Notes under the pieces: model-generated | Seen by the model: the letters and a program-made list of their open reading frames with translations, nothing else | Databases searched by the model: none | What the model was told of the DNA's origin: nothing | Translations under genes and position numbers: made by a program | Shown here: in pieces, positions 1 to 6,867 of the stretch | How positions within the stretch are numbered: position 1 is the first letter of the stretch | Layout of the letters: each line of letters begins with the position of its first letter | Source: Methanoregula sp. UBA471 | GTDB taxonomy: Archaea; Halobacteriota; Methanomicrobia; Methanomicrobiales; Methanospirillaceae | Length of the DNA stretch: 31,406 nt | Assembly: GCA_002495065.1 (NCBI GenBank) | Contig: DADT01000025.1 | Coordinates: 6,861-38,266, forward strand | Direction of reading: 5' to 3'

Positions 1-332
1 CCATGAACCCCTGTACTGTCCAGCGCAATACTGAGATGGAGTACTACTGGAAACGGGGTGCTTACCGCCCCCCGTATCTCTGGAGTGTTCTTTCTGTCCT
101 CTCGGATGCCCCACTCCATGTCACCTGTGATCCGCTCGGGGGAGGGCAAAAGCGGGGGCCGCATAACTGCGGGGCCTGCGATTATGAGATTGTCCGGGGT
201 ATAAGGGATTATTCACTGAATGCTGACCGGGATCTTATCTGCGCTCTCCTTGATACCCGGTGCGGCTGCAGGCAGGAATGGGAGTACATCCTTGCATCGG
301 AAAAATCGTACTGTATGCCCCTGACCAGATAA
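1..332 (+). CDS. C-terminal part of a probable archaeosine-biosynthesis radical SAM protein (RaSEA-like), cut by the window edge
   Basis: The reading frame is open from the first bases to a TAA at 330-332, giving about 109 residues of a gene that starts before the window. Conserved-looking signatures are YRPPYLWSVL, a VTCDPLGGG stretch and RGPHNCGACD, followed by a CGC and further Cys/Trp residues. I recall the RGPHNC-x-x-CD signature from the C-terminal region of the TIGR01210 radical SAM family, the partner of ArcS in converting modified guanosine-15 of tRNA to archaeosine. The radical SAM CxxxCxxC motif would lie upstream and cannot be checked here. The gene converges on the next one with a 10-base gap. 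The ATG at base 3 is unlikely to be the true start. Confidence 0.55.
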   Translation, partial: MNPCTVQRNTEMEYYWKRGAYRPPYLWSVLSVLSDAPLHVTCDPLGGGQKRGPHNCGACDYEIVRGIRDYSLNADRDLICALLDTRCGCRQEWEYILASEKSYCMPLTR

Positions 333-342
333 TCCAGGACCA

Positions 343-1602
343 TTATTTTCTTTTGTGCACCGGTACTCCACGCACTTCGCAGCTCTGCAGTTCGAGCTGT
401 TTTGCCAGCAGCGGGAGGAATGTCCCCGCATCCGAAACGATGCCGATAGCCTGGGTGGTACCACGATCCATCAGTTTTGTCACTGATGTCGGGTTGATAT
501 CCACACATACGGTTTTTACATTTGAAGGCAGGCAATTACCAACGGCGATGGAATGGAGGAGAGTCGCAATCATCAGGACCATCCCGCATCCCCTGATATG
601 GACCCGCATCGCATCCTGTGCCTTCATCACATCGGTAATCACATCAGGAAGCGGACCGTCATCCCGGATTGAACCGGCAAGGACATACGGGACATTATTC
701 ATGATACATTCGTACATGATCCCGCCGGTAATCACCCCTTTTTCGACTGCTTTTCTGATGGAGCCGGCTCGCATGATCTCGCTGATTGCGTAGATGTGGT
801 GCTTGTGGCCTCCCAGTATGGGTTTTCCCGTCGATATCTCCATTCCCAGTGATGTCCCGAAGAGATTATATTCAATATCATGCGTGGCCAGGGCGTTTCC
901 TGCAAAGAGGACATCAATATAACCTCTGCGGATTAATTCGGCGAGTGCTTTATCCGCTCCGGTATGTATGATAGCAGGGCCGCCGACAACGGCAATTTTT
1001 CCACCCTGCCGTCTGACCTCAAGTATCTCGCGTGCGATCTGTGCAATAAGAGTTTCACTCGGGCGTTCCGGAGAAACCGTGCCATGCATGAACTCAAAGG
1101 TGCTGCTCTCCCTTGGGCGTTCAGGATAACTGACACTGACCCCCTGCTCCCCCACCACCACCAGGTCCCCCTTCCGGATTTTTCCAAGGGCTACTGCCCT
1201 GGCACACTTCATTTCCGGATCGACAACAATAAGGAAATCCATCTCAATCGATTCAACGGGGATCCATTCCCCGCAGTATTTCACCTGGGTCGGATGATTG
1301 CTTGTTGTATAGAACCCCTTTGGCACGACCTGGTCTGATTCTGCCGGGACAAGATGAACATCTTTGACCACCAGGGGGCGGGCGCCCAGACGGTGAAGTT
1401 CTGAAAGTATTAACTGCAGTTTTTCCTTATTCGATGCCGCCACCCGCAGGCGGACATAGCTGGGATCTGTCTTTTTTTTCCCGATAGTAAAAACCAGGAT
1501 CTCAAAATTACCCCCCATATCCATGACCCTGTCGAAGAGCTGGGTCATGATACCCGAATCGATAATGTGACCTGCGAGTTCGATTTCCTGCGACTCGACC
1601 AT
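343..1602 (-). CDS. archaeal ornithine cyclodeaminase (TIGR00300, LOR/SDH-domain family)
   Basis: A 419-residue protein matching the archaeal LOR/SDH conserved-domain family. Members are NAD-dependent and convert L-ornithine to L-proline plus ammonia; the family is unrelated in sequence to bacterial ornithine cyclodeaminase. The N-terminal ~100 residues form the LOR/SDH domain (opening SQEIELAGHIIDSGIM). The C-terminal half carries Gly-rich dinucleotide-binding stretches (AVVGGPAIIHTGAD, VLFAGNALATHDIEYNLFGT) and the GGHKHHIYAI segment. Length is normal for the family. The start is the only in-frame ATG near a TATA box, and the transcript would be almost leaderless. It stands alone, converging with the upstream RNA-modification gene. 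Family assignment is firm; the reaction rests on characterised relatives. Confidence 0.8.
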   Translation of the reverse strand: MVESQEIELAGHIIDSGIMTQLFDRVMDMGGNFEILVFTIGKKKTDPSYVRLRVAASNKEKLQLILSELHRLGARPLVVKDVHLVPAESDQVVPKGFYTTSNHPTQVKYCGEWIPVESIEMDFLIVVDPEMKCARAVALGKIRKGDLVVVGEQGVSVSYPERPRESSTFEFMHGTVSPERPSETLIAQIAREILEVRRQGGKIAVVGGPAIIHTGADKALAELIRRGYIDVLFAGNALATHDIEYNLFGTSLGMEISTGKPILGGHKHHIYAISEIMRAGSIRKAVEKGVITGGIMYECIMNNVPYVLAGSIRDDGPLPDVITDVMKAQDAMRVHIRGCGMVLMIATLLHSIAVGNCLPSNVKTVCVDINPTSVTKLMDRGTTQAIGIVSDAGTFLPLLAKQLELQSCEVRGVPVHKRK

Positions 1603-1628
1603 AATATAAAGATCTTGGGTGATGCCCC

Positions 1629-1637
1629 TTTATATGC
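1629..1637 (-). promoter_or_regulatory. TATA box of the ornithine cyclodeaminase gene
   Basis: On the minus strand GCATATAAA lies about 30 bases before the ATG at 1602. Transcription would start roughly 25 bases downstream, near 1607, leaving almost no leader. No Shine-Dalgarno is visible before this ATG, which fits a leaderless message. Confidence 0.5.
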
Positions 1638-1792
1638 ATTCCTCCCAAATATGACAAAAATGCGCTTATTTTGAGTACTGGGGCGCAGATTGGGATGTTT
1701 GATAAGAATTCGGTCTTGCTGAAACTAAGGCTTCAACAATGGTAAAGCACCAATTTACGGAGGGGACGGTGCCTGTCTCCCCGAACTGCCTC

Positions 1793-1886
1793 TTCGCTTA
1801 GCGAATGTGGTGTATTACCTTCTCCTGAGTTATACCATCAGGGGGGGTGCCACAGCGGCGGGGGCGGAGGCATTACATGCCGAAGG
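1793..1886. other. intergenic segment with a small palindrome and a GC-rich remnant
   Basis: This part of the 566-base gap between the cyclodeaminase and cobY contains the palindrome TTCGCTTAGCGAA (1793-1805). A GC-rich run (about 1850-1886) is loosely similar in composition to the dispersed repeat just downstream, but I cannot align it confidently. No coding frame with a ribosome-binding site is seen. Confidence 0.3.
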
Positions 1887-1890
1887 CCCC

Positions 1891-1919
1891 AAAGAGCGTT
1901 AAGAAAAATATTTTGAGGA
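1891..1919 (+). repeat. 29-base AT-rich unit, copy 1
   Basis: A 29-base stretch containing GCGTTAAGAAAAATATTTTG is identical to 29500-29528. Both copies read the same way on the plus strand, but the larger GC-rich repeat beside each is inverted between the two sites. It lies 27 bases from the large repeat. Confidence 0.7.
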
Positions 1920-1946
1920 TTTCCTATAAAATTAAATTAAACCGAA

Positions 1947-2157
1947 GTGAGTAATGGAATGATTATTTCTCATAATTATTTGCGATGAACCCCGCCGCCC
2001 CCGACGGGGCGCCCCCGCGGCGGATCAGTGACTATAAGCATATTGCAAACACCGCACTGCCCCGCCGTGCCTCGGAGAGGCCCTGAGGCGGGGGGCCCTC
2101 ATAGAATTTTCATGGTTTGGGTGAGAACCATCCCCGTTCATGCCCGTTTCTACCAAG
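1947..2157 (+). repeat. dispersed GC-rich hairpin repeat, subfamily A, copy 1
   Basis: About 210 bases that match the reverse complement of 29255-29480 nearly throughout, from GTGAGTAATGGAATG to CATGCCCGTTTCTAC. Inside are two strong hairpins. One has CCGCCGC/GCGGCGG arms (about 1992-2023). The other has CCCCGCC/GGCGGGG arms around a GCCTC...GAGGC core (about 2060-2092). Both hairpin blocks recur in the shorter copies at 23361-23470 and 25981-26108. No open frame is shared. It could be a non-autonomous mobile repeat or a structured RNA. Confidence 0.8.
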
Positions 2158-2168
2158 CCAAAAATTCA

Positions 2169-2780
2169 TTATTCCAAACGGGCAGAGGACTTAGGTTTCA
2201 GAAATTCCTCTGCCCTGACACGGTCAGCCCGTGTGTTCACGTTCAGGGCGAGTCCCGGTTCGTTCAGGAGAATCTGCAGTTCATCCTGAGGCTGGTCAAT
2301 GAGATCCCCCCGGAGAATGTTTATCCCGGCCGGGCATGCCTCAGTGCCATCGATTGTTTTCCGGTACGGCATACCTCCACGGCATGAAGTAACCAGTCCT
2401 GCAGGAATCCATGTTGAGCAGCCATCTTTACCGGAGAAAGAGTAGGCTTCTGCAATCGTGCGGATTATTTCAGGTGTGATACAGGGAATGTCGGCAACAC
2501 TGATAAAAAGCGGGTGCCGCTCGTCGAGGACTCTTACGGCGCTTATCATATCTTCCACATACCCGGCGCCTTCAGCTTTGAAGACGGTAACACCCTGTGC
2601 ACGACACCAGTTTATGGTCATGGGTGTGGAAAGGGATGCAGCCACGACCGGCTCAAACCCGGCCGCAGAAAAAGCATCAATTACATACGATATCATGGGC
2701 CTGCCCCCAACCAGGATCAGGGGTTTTTCACCAAGGTTCAGCCGGCTGCCGGAACCTCCGGCCATAATCAGCGCACGCAT
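2169..2780 (-). CDS. cobY: adenosylcobinamide-phosphate guanylyltransferase CobY
   Basis: A 203-residue nucleotidyltransferase that opens with the GTP-binding signature MRALIMAGGSGSRL and continues with GEKPLILVGGRPMISYVID, typical of CobY. CobY transfers GMP from GTP to adenosylcobinamide phosphate, giving AdoCbi-GDP for nucleotide-loop assembly of cobamides. It is the archaeal replacement for bacterial CobU and has no kinase activity. Length is normal for the family. The start overlaps the end of the upstream cobD-like gene by 13 bases, so the two are translationally coupled. The gene ends just before the dispersed repeat. Cobamides serve methyl transfer in methanogens, which suits this setting. 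Confidence 0.85.
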   Translation of the reverse strand: MRALIMAGGSGSRLNLGEKPLILVGGRPMISYVIDAFSAAGFEPVVAASLSTPMTINWCRAQGVTVFKAEGAGYVEDMISAVRVLDERHPLFISVADIPCITPEIIRTIAEAYSFSGKDGCSTWIPAGLVTSCRGGMPYRKTIDGTEACPAGINILRGDLIDQPQDELQILLNEPGLALNVNTRADRVRAEEFLKPKSSARLE

Positions 2781-3787
2781 GCAGAGAGTGCCTCCAGGAG
2801 CTGCTGGTTTTCGTCATGTGTCCGCACGGCAACGCGGATACAATCGGGCAGACCGAAGGATGCACAGTCACGGACGAGGATATCCCTCTGTGCAAGACAT
2901 CCGCATAACGATGTGACTTCACGACCGCATTTCACCAGAATATAATTGGCAGATGAGGGACAGCAGCGCAGGCCAAGCGCGTTCATGCCCGTGGTGAGCA
3001 GGCCGCGTTCAGCTGCGATGGCAGCCCGTGATGCTGCCAGCTCATCCCGGTGCCGGAATGCCTGCAGTGCATATGCTTCAGCAAAGGCGTTTACGCTCCA
3101 CGGCGGACGGGCGATTTCAACCTTTTCGATCAGATCCGGATCGCCAAACCCGTACCCGAAACGGATACCGGGTACAGAATAACTTTTGGTCAGGGAATGA
3201 AGCACGAAGAGTGCGGGATCGCGTACATCCACCAGACTCTGTGCAGGATCGGACAGTTCTATGAAGGCCTCATCACAGAAAAGCAGGCCGTCACCTGATT
3301 TGATATCCTCAAGATACGCCATCATTTCAGGCTTTTTTCTGAGGGTACCTGTCGGATTGTTGGGGTTGCACAGGAACGATACATCGGCTTGACGGGGTGC
3401 TGACGTCCTGCAGGCTCCCGCGAGGCGGGCGGACAATGCGTATTCACCAAAAGTATGGGATTCGGTAAAAAATTTCTTATTTCCTCTGAGCATGATCGAA
3501 CAGAATACCCTGATAATCTCGATCGATCCGTTACCAACGCAGATCTCTTCCGGAGAACGACCGAATGTCCGGGCAATCTGTTCTTTGAGTTCGCAGTAAC
3601 CGTCGTCAGGATACTGTTCCAGGCCTGTCAGGTCCATATGCCATGGAAAGACGGGGGGGAAGGGATTGATACTCGCGCTGAAATCCAGCACATTTTTTCT
3701 GGTTTTTTCGCGCTGTCGCTTTCCGGTACCACCATGAATTTCCCGTTCTGGAAAGTCGATCACCACAAAAACCCCGTTTTTTCTCAA
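2768..3787 (-). CDS. cobD: CobD-type threonine-phosphate decarboxylase (PLP-dependent class I/II aminotransferase fold)
   Basis: A 339-residue fold-type I PLP enzyme. Visible features are HGG near the N terminus, DFSASINPFPP (residues 35-45, characteristic of CobD/CobC), NPNNPTG (141-147), CDEAF with Asp172, and SLTKSYSVPGIRFGYG with the PLP lysine at Lys201. CobD decarboxylates L-threonine phosphate to (R)-1-amino-2-propanol phosphate, the linker joined to the corrin ring. The family is close to HisC, but the N-terminal signature and the overlap with cobY favour CobD. The message diverges from cdrS-ftsZ2; the two starts are about 180 bases apart, so the promoter regions may interact. Confidence 0.8.
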   Translation of the reverse strand: MRKNGVFVVIDFPEREIHGGTGKRQREKTRKNVLDFSASINPFPPVFPWHMDLTGLEQYPDDGYCELKEQIARTFGRSPEEICVGNGSIEIIRVFCSIMLRGNKKFFTESHTFGEYALSARLAGACRTSAPRQADVSFLCNPNNPTGTLRKKPEMMAYLEDIKSGDGLLFCDEAFIELSDPAQSLVDVRDPALFVLHSLTKSYSVPGIRFGYGFGDPDLIEKVEIARPPWSVNAFAEAYALQAFRHRDELAASRAAIAAERGLLTTGMNALGLRCCPSSANYILVKCGREVTSLCGCLAQRDILVRDCASFGLPDCIRVAVRTHDENQQLLEALSACVR

Positions 3788-3847
3788 ATACTTGGATTGG
3801 CTGTCTTAAATGTGTTTTGAGAGATGGCGCGTTTGCAAAGAAGAAGG

Positions 3848-3855
3848 TTTTTATA
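3848..3855 (+). promoter_or_regulatory. TATA box for the cdrS-ftsZ2 operon
   Basis: TTTTTATA followed by CC is a good archaeal TATA element. The start of transcription would be near 3878-3882, placing the inverted repeats at 3888-3948 at the beginning of the transcribed leader. Confidence 0.55.
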
Positions 3856-3887
3856 CCTTAATGTTTTATTTTGATGCATCTGGTTAA

Positions 3888-3948
3888 GTCAGACACAAGG
3901 GTTCTCCTTGTCTGACATATAGATGACAAATGTCAGACATATGTCAGA
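3888..3948 (+). promoter_or_regulatory. operator cluster or leader hairpin with repeated TGTCAGA/TCTGAC units
   Basis: The segment holds GTCAGACACAAGG facing CCTTGTCTGAC across a five-base gap (3888-3916, one-sided two-base slip). TGACA-AA-TGTCA (3924-3935) follows, then two direct TGTCAGA units 11 bases apart (3931-3937, 3942-3948). All lie between the predicted transcription start and the cdrS ATG. Binding of a dimeric ribbon-helix-helix protein to these half-sites would block transcription just after initiation, and cdrS itself encodes such a protein. Autoregulation is inference; the repeats are plain in the sequence. Confidence 0.6.
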
Positions 3949-3964
3949 AAAATGAGATACAGCG

Positions 3965-4144
3965 ATGATGCAGAGAATCACACTCCGGTTACCCGAACAG
4001 CAAATCAATCTGCTCCAGCAGATGGTGGATTTAGGGGAATATCCCAATGTTTCAGAAGCTGTCAGGGCGGCGGTCCGTGAACTCGTTGAAAAGCGTGCAA
4101 GTCGTGTCCTGAAAGATAGCGACCAGGTTTCATTCAAGGTTTGA
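3965..4144 (+). CDS. cdrS: CdrS-like ribbon-helix-helix regulator of cell division
   Basis: A 59-residue protein, MMQRITLRLPEQQINLLQQM onward, with a beta strand (QRITLRLP) and the helix-turn-helix core ending VSEAVRAAVRELVEKR. It is a textbook CopG/MetJ-type ribbon-helix-helix domain with no added domain. It lies 10 bases before ftsZ2. In haloarchaea a short ribbon-helix-helix protein, CdrS, is co-transcribed with ftsZ2 and regulates division genes; the same arrangement here supports the name. Two ATGs are adjacent at 3965 and 3968; there is no strong ribosome-binding site. Direct binding to the TGTCAGA units upstream is a reasonable prediction but not shown. Confidence 0.75.
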   Translation: MMQRITLRLPEQQINLLQQMVDLGEYPNVSEAVRAAVRELVEKRASRVLKDSDQVSFKV

Positions 4145-4154
4145 GAGGGTATAT

Positions 4155-5324
4155 ATGCAGAGTATTATTAATGATGCGTTGAAAAACGCCGAACTTGAAA
4201 AAGAGCTGAATAAGCCAAATTCAGCCAATGCAATGGAAGACGACTTTGTCGGTCAGCCAAGGATCGTTATTGTCGGTTGCGGTGGCGCAGGAAACAACAC
4301 GGTAAACCGTATCCACCACATGGGTGTTTCCGGAGCAGAAACCATTGCGATTAATACTGACAAACAGCACCTGGACATGATCCAGGCGGACAAGCGCATC
4401 CTCATCGGCAAATCCCTGACCAAAGGCCTCGGTGCAGGCGGGTATCCTGATGTCGGCAAACGTGCAGCCGAAATGGCGCGCCCGACACTGGAAGCAGTCC
4501 TTGAATCTGCCGACCTTGTCTTTATCACCGCAGGTATGGGAGGAGGGACCGGTACCGGTTCTGCACCGGTCGTTGCCTCGATCGCAAAGGAACAGGGGGC
4601 AATTGTAGTCGGTATGGTCAGCTACCCTTTCCAGGTTGAAAAAGCCCGGTTGATCCGTGCTGAAGAAGGTCTTGAGGCACTTGCATCCGCATCAGACTCG
4701 GTTATCGTCCTCGATAACAACCGGCTCAAGAACTTTGTCCCGAACCTGCCGCTGGGCCAGGCTTTCTCCGTCATGGATCAGCTTATTGGTGAGACCGTCA
4801 AGGGAATTTCCGAAACTATCACTGAACCATCCCTCATTAACATCGATTACGCCGATGTACGGGCGATCATGTCAAAAGGCGGGGTCGCTGTCATGCTTGT
4901 CGGCGAGAGCAAACAGCAGAACAAGGCAGAAAGCGTTGTCCGGGAATGCCTGAGCAACCCGATGCTTGACATTGATTATCGCGGTGCAACAGGCAGCCTG
5001 ATCCACATTACCGGTGGAACTGACCTGACACTGCAGGATGCAGAAGAGGTTGCAACATCGCTCACCTACGAGCTTGATCCTCATGCAGATGTAATCTGGG
5101 GGGCACGGGTACGTGGTGACATGGAAGGCAAGATTCGCGTGCTCGCCATCATGACCGGTGTCAAGAGCGCACAGATACTTGGTACACGCCAGTCATACAA
5201 GACCATGATTGCAGACATCGAACACAAGCGCTCGAATCCGAAGGCAGTTGAGATGCCCCAGAACAGGAGAAGCGGCAGCAGGGACCAGTCCAGTGGCGGC
5301 GGCGTCCTTGAATGGGTCGGTTAA
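4155..5324 (+). CDS. ftsZ2: cell division protein FtsZ, archaeal FtsZ2 type
   Basis: A 389-residue tubulin-fold GTPase that polymerises at mid-cell. Motifs in order are GCGGAGNNTVNR (41-52), the tubulin signature GMGGGTGTGSAP (127-138), DNNR (187-190) and the T7 loop NIDYAD with Asp231 and Asp234. The opening MQSIINDALKNAE and the sequence TIAINTDKQHL-MIQADKRILIGKSLT match the FtsZ2 rather than FtsZ1 group of euryarchaea. The C-terminal tail (about residue 355 on) is polar and ends GGGVLEWVG, a likely partner-binding peptide. A ribosome-binding site GAGAGGG precedes the ATG. The gene is translated from the cdrS message. The second FtsZ expected in such archaea is not in this window. Confidence 0.92.
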   Translation: MQSIINDALKNAELEKELNKPNSANAMEDDFVGQPRIVIVGCGGAGNNTVNRIHHMGVSGAETIAINTDKQHLDMIQADKRILIGKSLTKGLGAGGYPDVGKRAAEMARPTLEAVLESADLVFITAGMGGGTGTGSAPVVASIAKEQGAIVVGMVSYPFQVEKARLIRAEEGLEALASASDSVIVLDNNRLKNFVPNLPLGQAFSVMDQLIGETVKGISETITEPSLINIDYADVRAIMSKGGVAVMLVGESKQQNKAESVVRECLSNPMLDIDYRGATGSLIHITGGTDLTLQDAEEVATSLTYELDPHADVIWGARVRGDMEGKIRVLAIMTGVKSAQILGTRQSYKTMIADIEHKRSNPKAVEMPQNRRSGSRDQSSGGGVLEWVG

Positions 5325-5571
5325 ACATACCAGAACAGTAATTCTGAAACGTTCCAAATGTCTCCCCTTGCGGGAATAGCTGGTCGATCCGGACCAGGGC
5401 CGGAAGAATGGCTGAAACCGGATCGCATGAAAAGGAGTTACGGGTACTCCTTATGATAAACCCCTTTTTGCAGTTTTTTACCCCCGGGATCCAATCCGGA
5501 GCCTTCATTACATCCGTTATTCAGTTATCTCCTCGTTAATTACGGCGAAACGCTTAATAATTCCACGCTCC
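5325..5571. other. gap after ftsZ2 without a recognisable gene
   Basis: This stretch of about 247 bases holds scattered T runs (around 5460-5480) suited to transcription termination. I see no coding frame with a ribosome-binding site and no tRNA-like fold. Confidence 0.4.
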
Positions 5572-5878
5572 TTTAAAATATAGTACATTCGACCAATCCT
5601 TCACTGGGAGGATGAGGGGGGCGTCACCATGCGATCTGGTGCGTCCCGGTATCGGGAGTTGAACATCATGAACAGAGTGTTGAACAAAGACTTCTTTCCG
5701 GAGTCTTATCTGAATTCTGCGCTGCTATCCTTTTCTGATGTTTTCAGCCCTGCATCCTGCATGCAGAGTTGTCATGTGAGAGAATCAAAAGGGTCATCAT
5801 ATCACTCTTTTGCCATGTTCTTCTCCCCTACACTACATCTGCCTCCCGTGCGAGGTAATGGATGAGGAGTGGTAACGC
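5572..5878 (+). promoter_or_regulatory. promoter and long, partly structured leader of the coiled-coil gene
   Basis: TTTAAAATATAG at 5572-5583 is a strong TATA candidate, predicting a start near 5605, about 270 bases before the next ATG. Just downstream a hairpin can form (GGGGCGTCACCA / TGGTGCGTCCC with a one-base bulge, about 5617-5649), and CTGCATGCAG is palindromic at about 5758-5767. A frame of 78 codons opens at 5629 behind GGGGGG and stops at 5865. Its sequence looks unlike a folded protein (Ser-rich, many Phe and Cys), so I treat it as leader. A small RNA is an alternative. Confidence 0.4.
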
Positions 5879-6739
5879 ATGTTGAATGACCTGATGGAAA
5901 AACGAAAGAAAATTCTCGCTGAGTCAGAAGAACACAAAAACCGCCGCAATGAACTTAATGCCGCAGCAAGCAAGTTCGCACGGGAACGCAATACTCTCAA
6001 TAACCAGACCCGCGAATTTGTGGAAGAGGCGCAAAAGAACAAAGATCTGCGGGATAAATCCAACCAGGATGTTCTTGACCTGAAAGCGCAGCGGAATGAA
6101 TTCAATGACAAGGCAAATGTCCTTTTTGAAGACATTGAAGCATTTAAAAAAGAGCACGGTACGCTGAAAAACCGGGGGATCAAGGAACTCCAGAAACAGA
6201 TCGAGTATATGGAGTACCGGCAGCAGACCGAAGTCTTCACCACGGACAAAGAGCGGGAACTGATCGAAAAGATCAAGCAGATGATGGCCCAGGTCCGGGA
6301 GCAGGAAGCAGAGCTCGAGCAGAACAAGGAAATGCGCACGAAAATCACCGAGGCCCGCGATTTTCGGAAACTTGCATCGGATCTTCACGCAAAGGTAACA
6401 GAGTTTGCCGAGCTTGCCCAGAAACATCACGATCTCATGGTCGAGTTCTATCGCAAGGCAGACAAGTCGAGGGAAGCAGCGGATGCCGCGCACAAGAGTT
6501 TTGTCGAAGCACAGGAATCGGCAGATGCTGAACACAAGTTCTTCATTGCATGCCAGAAGGAACTTCGCGATTATGATAAAGTGATCTCCGGCCTTCGCAA
6601 GAAAACAAAAAAGGTCAAGGTTACAAAAGAGCAAAAAGCGGTTCGGAAAGAAGCCGAAAGTCTCTTCAAAAACTTCAGGGCAGGAGAAAAACTTACAACA
6701 GACGACATACTGCTCCTCCAGCGTTCAAAACTTATCTGA
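5879..6739 (+). CDS. archaeal coiled-coil protein (COG1340-like)
   Basis: A 286-residue protein that is almost entirely charged alpha helix. Lys, Glu, Arg, Gln and Asn dominate, heptad-like spacing runs from about residue 5 to 230, and Pro is virtually absent. It closes with a basic stretch (KKTKKVKVTKEQKAVRKEAE) and a short compact end resembling FRAGEKLTTDDILLLQRSKLI. This matches the conserved euryarchaeal coiled-coil family COG1340, whose role is unknown; an SMC-like or scaffolding role has only been guessed. The ribosome-binding site is GAGGAGTGG, nine bases from the ATG. It is host sequence flanking the integrated element, and its 3' end lies about 130 bases before the integrase. Confidence 0.7.
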   Translation: MLNDLMEKRKKILAESEEHKNRRNELNAAASKFARERNTLNNQTREFVEEAQKNKDLRDKSNQDVLDLKAQRNEFNDKANVLFEDIEAFKKEHGTLKNRGIKELQKQIEYMEYRQQTEVFTTDKERELIEKIKQMMAQVREQEAELEQNKEMRTKITEARDFRKLASDLHAKVTEFAELAQKHHDLMVEFYRKADKSREAADAAHKSFVEAQESADAEHKFFIACQKELRDYDKVISGLRKKTKKVKVTKEQKAVRKEAESLFKNFRAGEKLTTDDILLLQRSKLI

Positions 6740-6740
6740 T

Positions 6741-6760
6741 TTCTTTTTTATACATTTTTA
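6741..6760 (+). terminator. oligo-T terminator after the coiled-coil gene
   Basis: Two T runs (6744-6749 and 6755-6759) follow the stop codon within 20 bases, the usual form of archaeal intrinsic termination. Confidence 0.5.
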
Positions 6761-6838
6761 CCGTCAGGAATTATTTAATAGATTTACCGCAATTTTATAC
6801 TAATTATTATTCTGCTCACAGCGACATTATAGCATTTC

Positions 6839-6847
6839 TTTATATAC
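6839..6847 (+). promoter_or_regulatory. TATA box of the integrase gene
   Basis: TTTATATAC is centred 25 bases before the integrase ATG. The transcript would start at or within a base or two of the ATG at 6868, i.e. leaderless, in agreement with the lack of a ribosome-binding site. Confidence 0.6.
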
Positions 6848-6867
6848 TCCTGCAGTGACTGCCTACT

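Noticed and set aside
5629..5865. 78-codon frame in the leader of the coiled-coil gene
   Set aside because: Has a G-rich ribosome-binding site but a Ser/Phe/Cys-rich sequence without domain character; kept as part of the leader.
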